DNA from: Burkholderia sp.
GTDB lineage: Bacteria > Pseudomonadota > Gammaproteobacteria > Burkholderiales > Burkholderiaceae
Direction: 5' to 3'
Assembly: GCA_028292565.1 (NCBI GenBank)
Contig: JAQGMD010000203.1
Coordinates: forward strand, 1 to 9,742
Length of the DNA stretch: 9,742 nt
Below, one piece after another: positions 6,006 through 9,742 of the stretch; position 1 is the first letter of the stretch, and each line of letters begins with the position of its first letter. The position numbers were made by a program, and so were the translations under genes. The notes below the pieces were generated by a model, which did no database searches, was not told the DNA's origin, and saw only the letters and a program-made list of their open reading frames with translations.

Positions 6006-6848
6006 CTACCGTGCGCCCAAGAAGGCTTCGCCCATAGTACGTCCCGAATCGGCGCCGGCGACGACCAGTTGCTGCCTTCCATCCGGCAGCCTGTATTCAA
6101 GTGCGATGCCCATCATGGACACGCCCGGCGACACGCAGGGGGCGGGCCCGTATACAAATGCCATGTCAAAGACATTCTTGCCTGACGCCCGCGGCGTCAT
6201 GGTGCCGCTCAATGAACATCCTACGCCGACGGACCCTGTAAAAGCACCATTGGTCCCGATACTCAGCACAACCGCCATTCCCTGCATACCCCTGATATTC
6301 CATGCGCCAGTGATGTTTGCCGGGTTCGCGGCCGCGTGGAAGTTGTAGGGCGAACCTGGGGGCGGCGCACTGGTGAAGGTTAAGGTGCTTGATCCGGATG
6401 TCACTGAACCGTTGAGGCTGACGCCAGGTTTGAATGAAGCGCTCAGCGAGCCGGATTGCACCGTCCCGGTCGTCGAATAGTCCCTGACGTCCGGGGCTGA
6501 AAGACTGCCGTTGTTCAACGCACCATCGCCCTGGAAGAAGCCGACGGCGTACAGGTCTCGGCCAGCCGGGATTCCGTACATGATGTAGAACTCTTCGTCG
6601 TCCAGCACAAACATTGCGTGCGACAGGCCGTTCGACAGGCCGTTCGTCAGGCTTCCGGCATGAAGGCCATGGATGCCGGGGGTGGGCGGCGGTGCGAGAT
6701 TATTGACGTCCCCGCCCGGGCCACCTATGCCATTGCTACGGCTACTGTCACCGACGCGAGTGTCGCCGCCCCCACCACCACCACACCCGGCTAACATTGC
6801 TGAAACCAGAAACGCTGCGCATCGGCTTGTCGTTTTGTTAACATCCAT
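6006..6848 (-). CDS. Predicted lipoprotein of an uncharacterised family
   Basis: This 280-residue protein has a short signal peptide with Arg9 as its basic residue, a hydrophobic core (11-20) and lipobox LAGC ending at Cys22. Six glycines and a Gly/Ser/Pro-rich linker follow to about residue 65. The mature part looks all-beta: alternating short hydrophobic and Gly/Ser segments, a middle block with FYIMYG (87-92), DLYAVGFFQGDGALNNGSLS (98-117) and DVRDYS (120-125), and a C-terminal block with CSLSGTMTPRASGKNVFDMA (211-230) and RQQLVVAGADSGRT (258-271). Cys211 and Cys238 could form a disulphide. From memory, similar Gly-tract lipoproteins recur in Burkholderiales without assigned function. The minus-strand start ATG at 6848 is preceded by a G-rich site (AGGGGG, 6854-6859). 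It appears to be a single-gene unit, and no function is claimed. Confidence 0.8.
   Translation of the reverse strand: MDVNKTTSRCAAFLVSAMLAGCGGGGGGDTRVGDSSRSNGIGGPGGDVNNLAPPPTPGIHGLHAGSLTNGLSNGLSHAMFVLDDEEFYIMYGIPAGRDLYAVGFFQGDGALNNGSLSAPDVRDYSTTGTVQSGSLSASFKPGVSLNGSVTSGSSTLTFTSAPPPGSPYNFHAAANPANITGAWNIRGMQGMAVVLSIGTNGAFTGSVGVGCSLSGTMTPRASGKNVFDMAFVYGPAPCVSPGVSMMGIALEYRLPDGRQQLVVAGADSGRTMGEAFLGAR
6621..6651. repeat. 12-bp tandem repeat inside the lipoprotein gene
   Basis: CGACAGGCCGTT occurs twice in a row (6621-6644) and is followed by a partial third copy with one change. In the protein it gives the four-residue repeat (S/T)NGL at about residues 68-75. Being a multiple of three, copy changes would keep the frame. 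Confidence 0.7.
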
Positions 6849-6860
6849 TTTGTCCCCCTG

Positions 6861-6936
6861 TTATAGTTGTTCGGGGTCAGTGACCATGCTGGTCAGGTGA
6901 CTCTTGGTTACCAGAGTCAACTATAACCGGTCACTG
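6861..6936. promoter_or_regulatory. Nested inverted repeats upstream of the lipoprotein gene
   Basis: TTATAGTTG (6861-6869) and CAACTATAA (6918-6926) form a perfect 9-bp inverted repeat. Inside it, GACTCT..GG and CC.AGAGTC (6899-6918) make a compact hairpin with loop TTA and one bulge. CAGTGACC (6878-6885) is matched by GGTCACTG (6929-6936). TTGA-N6-TCAA follows at 6941-6954. The block begins 13 bases upstream of the lipoprotein start codon, so it may be an operator array or a structured leader. I found no well-spaced -35/-10 pair here. Confidence 0.5.
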
Positions 6937-7024
6937 TATATTGACGGTGATCAATAGCGTGCGTGGTAGAAATATTTTTGCATTTCAAGAGTGGAATTCA
7001 CCTTCGCAATCATGATTACCTGAT

Positions 7025-7044
7025 GAACCGGCAAGACCCGGTTC
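7025..7044. other. Short perfect hairpin
   Basis: GAACCGG (7025-7031) and CCGGTTC (7038-7044) form a 7-bp stem with a six-base loop. There is no U-tract and no tRNA context. It lies in the gene-poor region between the lipoprotein and Hsp20 genes. Confidence 0.4.
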
Positions 7045-7056
7045 CCCACTGCGAGG

Positions 7057-7311
7057 CTATGAATGTATGTTCCGCATGAAGCGTTCAATCTCTGCAAAAC
7101 TGAGCCTGCTCGTGCCGTAGCCGCCAGAAACCATCCCGCAGAGCAAGACCTGCTGGTGCCCGATATTCAACCGGGCAATGACGCTCCGCGCGCCGAAGGC
7201 CTGACCCCCGCAGAGAGGTCCGGCTTTGCCATCTGAAAGACCGATCCGACCAGGCAAGCGGATATGAAGCCCCGGGGCACGGGGCTTTTGTGTTGGAGGG
7301 GTGTTCAACAT
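7057..7311 (-). CDS. Doubtful 84-residue ORF, possible hypothetical or gene-tail remnant
   Basis: This minus-strand frame is open for 84 codons and from about codon 30 has codon use like the neighbouring genes. Its end reads SRLSFAEIERFMRNIHS. I do not recognise a family. Against it, there is no ribosome binding site before the ATG at 7311, a terminator-like hairpin (7267-7289) lies within the first codons, and the N-terminus is Pro/Arg-rich without domain features. It could be the surviving tail of an older gene or a chance frame. Confidence 0.18.
   Translation of the reverse strand: MLNTPPTQKPRAPGLHIRLPGRIGLSDGKAGPLCGGQAFGARSVIARLNIGHQQVLLCGMVSGGYGTSRLSFAEIERFMRNIHS
7267..7289 (+). terminator. 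Intrinsic terminator oriented for plus-strand transcription
   Basis: AAGCCCC (7267-7273) pairs with GGGGCTT (7281-7287) around a seven-base loop, and the T-run at 7286-7289 follows on the plus strand. On the minus strand the stem is followed only by TTC, so it is a poor stop for the Hsp20 transcript. No recognised plus-strand gene lies upstream, so the transcript it ends is unknown. Confidence 0.6.
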
Positions 7312-7370
7312 GCCGTGAGGCGACCGGACAGACCCGCGGCTTGTAATGCGTCCCGCATGACGGGATGGGG

Positions 7371-7835
7371 CTACTGTATCGTCAGTTTCTTCCCGCCACC
7401 GCCGGATTTCTTCGGCAACGTTAATACCAGTACACCGTTCTCCATCTTTGCTTCCGCCTTGCTTTCATCGACTTCCTGGGGAAGGGTGAAGGTGCGGAAT
7501 TCTTCGCCGACGATGCGTTCCGAACGCAGCATGTTTCCTTGCATATCGGTCTTCTGCTCCTCTACGTTTGCCCTGATGGAAATCGTGTTGCCGTCAATCG
7601 CCACCGTGATGTCTTCCCGGTCGGCGCCAGGCACATCCGCTTTCAGTATGTAGGCCTGGTCGGTTTCCTCGACATCGACCCGCATGCGTGGCGCCTGCTC
7701 GAGGTCGCGCAGCACCGGCGCCAGCGAAAATCCTCTTAAAAAATCCTCTATGCCAGGGAATCCTCCTCCGCCTCCTGCGCGAACCATTTCGCCCATGTTA
7801 GAGCGTGACCTTTGCTGCATGCTGCCGCGAGCCAT
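7371..7835 (-). CDS. hsp20: Small heat-shock protein (Hsp20 / alpha-crystallin family)
   Basis: This 154-residue protein has the normal length of a bacterial small heat-shock protein, an ATP-independent cytoplasmic holdase that keeps unfolding proteins soluble for Hsp70/ClpB. A Gly-rich N-terminal arm (1-45) includes GGGGGFPGIEDFLRGF. The alpha-crystallin domain spans about 49-143, opening with PRMRVDVEETDQAYILKADV (49-68). It contains the class motif PGADREDITVAIDGNTISIR (69-88), RSERIVGEEFRTFTLP (104-119) and the diagnostic GVL at 134-136. The C-terminal LTI (151-153) fits the I/V/L-x-I motif used in oligomer assembly. GGAGGT five bases before the ATG fixes the start. It is probably monocistronic: the MCE gene upstream ends 163 bases away, with an inverted repeat between them. 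Confidence 0.93.
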   Translation of the reverse strand: MARGSMQQRSRSNMGEMVRAGGGGGFPGIEDFLRGFSLAPVLRDLEQAPRMRVDVEETDQAYILKADVPGADREDITVAIDGNTISIRANVEEQKTDMQGNMLRSERIVGEEFRTFTLPQEVDESKAEAKMENGVLVLTLPKKSGGGGKKLTIQ

Positions 7836-7840
7836 GATTA

Positions 7841-7846
7841 ACCTCC
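7841..7846 (-). promoter_or_regulatory. Ribosome binding site of hsp20
   Basis: GGAGGT on the minus strand, five bases before the ATG at 7835, is an ideal Shine-Dalgarno sequence that confirms the start. Confidence 0.85.
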
Positions 7847-7857
7847 AGTTCCGTATT

Positions 7858-7888
7858 CCATGCCAAAAAAATCGCCCTACGTTTCCAG
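7858..7888 (-). promoter_or_regulatory. Possible heat-shock (sigma-32-like) promoter of hsp20
   Basis: On the minus strand CTGGAAA (7888-7882) resembles the sigma-32 -35 CTTGAAA. After 16 bases TGGCATGG (7865-7858) partly matches the -10 CCCCATNT. The predicted start would leave a very short leader before the ribosome site. The -10 match is poor, so this is tentative. Confidence 0.22.
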
Positions 7889-7939
7889 CGTATGTTCGCC
7901 GCGACGCCGCAGGCGCTCACATCACACATCAGCATAGGC

Positions 7940-7967
7940 GATTATTTTCGATGTCGCTTCGATAATC
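7940..7967. repeat. Inverted repeat between the MCE and hsp20 genes
   Basis: GATTAT (7940-7945) and ATAATC (7962-7967) are inverted copies with a partly pairing interior (TCGA on both sides). It lies about 30 bases beyond the MCE stop and about 105 bases before hsp20. It could be a weak terminator of the transport operon or an hsp20 operator. There is no clear U-tract. Confidence 0.4.
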
Positions 7968-7998
7968 ATGTCGTCTATGCGCTCGGGCGCTGCGACGA

Positions 7999-8928
7999 TC
8001 AAGGCGGAAAGGCCGGTGCGGAATATCCCTGTTCGCCCGGGCCGGGCGGCGGCGGCTTCCTTCCGAACAGCAGGCTTTGCGGCTGCTGTTCAATGCCCGC
8101 CAGAACGCGGTCTACCGTTCGCAAGCTGCGGGACAAATCATCGAGGACACTGTTTACATTCGGGAAGATAGCCTCAAGCGCGCGCCCTGCCTTGCCCAGG
8201 TCCTCAGCGCTTTTCCCTATGCGATCGAGAGCATCGACGCGCTTGCCTACATCCATCGTGAGGTTGTTGAGGTTGTCCAGCAGCGGGTCCAGCCGCTGTA
8301 ATGTTGTGTCCGTGCGGGCAGCGGTCTTCGTCAGTGCTTTCACGGCGGACTGAAGATCCTCCGTCAACACGGTAAAGTTGGCCGACGCTGCGTTGATATT
8401 CGATATCGCTTCAGACAGCTCCGACAAATTCTCGTCATTCAACAGCATGCTCACGCGCTTTGCCGCCTGGGCGGTGTATTGCACCAGCTCTTGGCCGGAG
8501 CCGCTCACCTGATCGAAGACAGACGGTCGCATCGGGATACGTGCTGGTGTGCCTGCACTCGACGCGAGCCTCTCGGGCCGGCTTCCATCATCGTCAAGCT
8601 GGACAAATGAAAGCCCGGTAATCCCGAGGAAACCGAGTTGCGCATAGGTTCCCCTTGTCAAGGGCGTCGCTGGATCAACAACAATCCGCACCAGGATCAA
8701 TCGTGGATCGTTATGCGCAAACCGGATGTCGCCGACCTTGCCGACATTGACGCCGCGCAGGCGCACCGGCGCGTTTTGCTGCAGGCCCGACACCGGGTAC
8801 TTCGATTCCACGAGATAGTTGACTCGCTGGCCCGTGTCACCCGTCAGCCGGATGGCAACCACAGCCAATCCGATGCAGAGAAAAACCAGGAACAATCCTG
8901 CGGACAGGGCATGAGCGCGGTTCTCCAT
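7999..8928 (-). CDS. MCE (MlaD-like) substrate-binding protein of a lipid ABC transporter
   Basis: This 309-residue membrane-anchored periplasmic protein is expected to bind phospholipid or another hydrophobic molecule and pass it to or from an MlaE-type permease. One N-terminal transmembrane helix covers about 8-28. The MCE domain covers about 36-117, with YPVSGLQQNAPVRLRGVNVG (44-63) and the GFLGITGLSFVQLD stretch (99-112). A long helical region (about 135-285) rich in Leu/Asp heptad-like spacing follows. The tail PQSLLFGRKPPPPGPGE (283-299) is a recurring ending in this family. I chose the ATG at 8928, with GGAGG six bases before it, because residues encoded further upstream (to 9063) are antisense-like and overlap the ATPase gene. 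The start overlaps the ATPase TAA by one base (TAATG), so the two are coupled. The layout resembles LinL-LinM and MlaF-MlaD pairs. Confidence 0.9.
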   Translation of the reverse strand: MENRAHALSAGLFLVFLCIGLAVVAIRLTGDTGQRVNYLVESKYPVSGLQQNAPVRLRGVNVGKVGDIRFAHNDPRLILVRIVVDPATPLTRGTYAQLGFLGITGLSFVQLDDDGSRPERLASSAGTPARIPMRPSVFDQVSGSGQELVQYTAQAAKRVSMLLNDENLSELSEAISNINAASANFTVLTEDLQSAVKALTKTAARTDTTLQRLDPLLDNLNNLTMDVGKRVDALDRIGKSAEDLGKAGRALEAIFPNVNSVLDDLSRSLRTVDRVLAGIEQQPQSLLFGRKPPPPGPGEQGYSAPAFPP

Positions 8929-9742
8929 TAATGTCCTCCGTCGACGGCTACATGCGGAGTGATCGCGAGTTTGCGGCGGAAGTCCGCGACGTTTTCCTGT
9001 TCGCAGCGGCGACCGAGGAAAAAGTTCTCCACGAACGGGTGGTCGTAATGCACGACTTCCCACAGGGGACCGACTGTCAGCAAATGCTGGTCTGCCAGCA
9101 CCGCCACGCGGTCGGAAAGAGCCATCACGGTATCCACATCATGCGTGACCATGACGACAGTGAGATTCAATGCATGCCGTAATGACTGGATGAGCTGCAC
9201 GAAACCATGGCTGCGCTCGGGATCGAGCCCTGCAGTCGGTTCATCCAGGAAAAGGAGTTCCGGATTGAGCGCCAGCGCCCGCGCAAGTGCCACCCGTTTC
9301 ACCATGCCGCCCGAGAGTTCCGCAGGCATTTTGCCCGCGCTCGCCGCATCGATCTCGACGAGCGCCAGCTTCATCATGACCAACTCGCAGATCACTTCTT
9401 CCGGCAGCGCTTTCAATTCGCGCAACGGCAAGGCGACATTGTCGTAGACGCTTAACGCCGAGAACAGCGCGCCTTCCTGAAAGAGAACACCCCATCGTTG
9501 CCGTATTTCACGCAGCCTGTCACCGGGACATCCTTGCAGCGGGCAACCGAACACTTTGACGCTGCCCCGGCTCGGCAATTCCAGGCCCAGCATGAGGCGC
9601 AGCATGGTCGTCTTTCCGCTGCCCGACCCGCCGATGATCGCCAGCACCTCGCCTCGCTCCACACAGAGGCTGATGTCGCGATGAATGATGGCGGAACCAT
9701 ACCTGGTCCAGACGTGTTCGAGACTGATGATGCAATCGGCCA
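8928..9742 (-). CDS. Mla-type ABC transporter ATP-binding protein (5' end cut by window)
   Basis: About 270 residues are visible. The protein energises lipid or hydrophobe movement through an MlaE-family permease on the cytoplasmic side of the inner membrane. The open frame reaches the window edge, with ADCIISLEHVWTRYGSA before the nucleotide-binding core. If the last two visible bases (TG on this strand) complete a start codon, numbering gives Walker A GGSGSGKTT at 38-46, Q-loop Gln89 in GVLFQEGALFSALSVYDNVA (85-104), signature LSGGMVKRVALARA (143-156), Walker B LLFLDEPTAGLDP (163-175) and the switch His201 (VTHD). GVLFQ.GALF..LSV.DNVA and LSGGM are typical of the MlaF branch. A shorter start at GTG 9662 would remove the first beta strands, so I rejected it. 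The permease is expected just upstream, outside the window. Confidence 0.92.
   Translation of the reverse strand, partial: ADCIISLEHVWTRYGSAIIHRDISLCVERGEVLAIIGGSGSGKTTMLRLMLGLELPSRGSVKVFGCPLQGCPGDRLREIRQRWGVLFQEGALFSALSVYDNVALPLRELKALPEEVICELVMMKLALVEIDAASAGKMPAELSGGMVKRVALARALALNPELLFLDEPTAGLDPERSHGFVQLIQSLRHALNLTVVMVTHDVDTVMALSDRVAVLADQHLLTVGPLWEVVHYDHPFVENFFLGRRCEQENVADFRRKLAITPHVAVDGGH

Noticed and set aside
5704..6100. Overlapping minus-strand ORFs of 83 and 89 codons
   Set aside because: They cross the hairpin repeats and the antisense of the regulator remnant. Their LQGAPCA repeats come from the DNA repeat, and no ribosome binding site is present.
7077..7240. c-di-GMP (GEMM) riboswitch, suggested by GCAAAAC and CGTAGCC strings
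   Set aside because: The required GGGCAAACC and GACGCAAAGCC blocks and their spacing are absent on either strand.
7347..7370. Terminator just after the hsp20 stop (TCCCG/CGGGA)
   Set aside because: The stem is only five base pairs and there is no U-tract on the minus strand.
8929..9063. N-terminal extension of the MCE protein by 45 residues
   Set aside because: It overlaps the ATPase coding sequence and is Arg-rich without features. The ATG at 8928 has GGAGG before it and a signal-anchor right after it.

Overview
The window reads as chromosomal DNA of a GC-rich betaproteobacterium, most likely Burkholderiales (Burkholderiaceae or Oxalobacteraceae). The basis is G/C-rich third codon positions, the mix of families present (PhoX-type phosphatase, hydroxyquinol catabolism, MCE/Mla transport, a Gly-rich lipoprotein) and clear AGGAG-type ribosome binding sites. 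No tRNA, rRNA, CRISPR array, insertion sequence or phage gene was seen. The taxonomic call is an inference from gene style, not from a marker gene.

Layout. (1) 41-1921, plus strand: a PhoX/DUF839-family exported phosphatase carrying both a twin-arginine motif and a lipobox-like Cys. (2) 1922-2064: a short convergent gap with a perfect 34-bp palindrome, probably a bidirectional terminator. (3) 5650 down to 2065, minus strand: a tightly packed three-gene operon of intradiol hydroxyquinol 1,2-dioxygenase, maleylacetate reductase and a single-component FAD aromatic hydroxylase (4-nt overlap, then a 2-nt gap). (4) 5651-6005: the divergent control region, with a promoter, a textbook LysR-type operator (6-bp dyad around T-N11-A), a decayed LysR-type regulator remnant on the plus strand, and a pair of ACG-loop hairpin repeats. 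(5) 6848-6006, minus strand: a lipoprotein of an uncharacterised family. (6) 6849-7370: a gene-poor stretch with nested inverted repeats and an orphan plus-strand terminator. (7) 7835-7371, minus strand: a small heat-shock protein (Hsp20). (8) 9742-7999, minus strand: an Mla/Lin-type lipid ABC transporter ATPase, cut by the window edge probably within one base of its start codon, overlapping an MCE (MlaD-like) substrate-binding protein by one base.

How the genes work together. The three catabolic genes form a coherent pathway. The hydroxylase is expected to make hydroxyquinol (1,2,4-trihydroxybenzene) from a phenolic such as resorcinol or a hydroxybenzoate. The dioxygenase opens the ring ortho to give maleylacetate, and the reductase converts that to 3-oxoadipate. 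The LysR-type regulator expected to control this operon is present only as a frameshifted N-terminal fragment, although its probable operator is intact. The ABC ATPase and MCE protein belong to one inner-membrane lipid or hydrophobe transporter whose permease should lie just beyond the right edge.

No wholly new multi-gene system is visible. The best leads are the regulator remnant beside its preserved operator, the orphan terminator and surrounding non-coding region at 7020-7290, the nested repeats upstream of the lipoprotein, and the hairpin repeat pair at 5925-5980.
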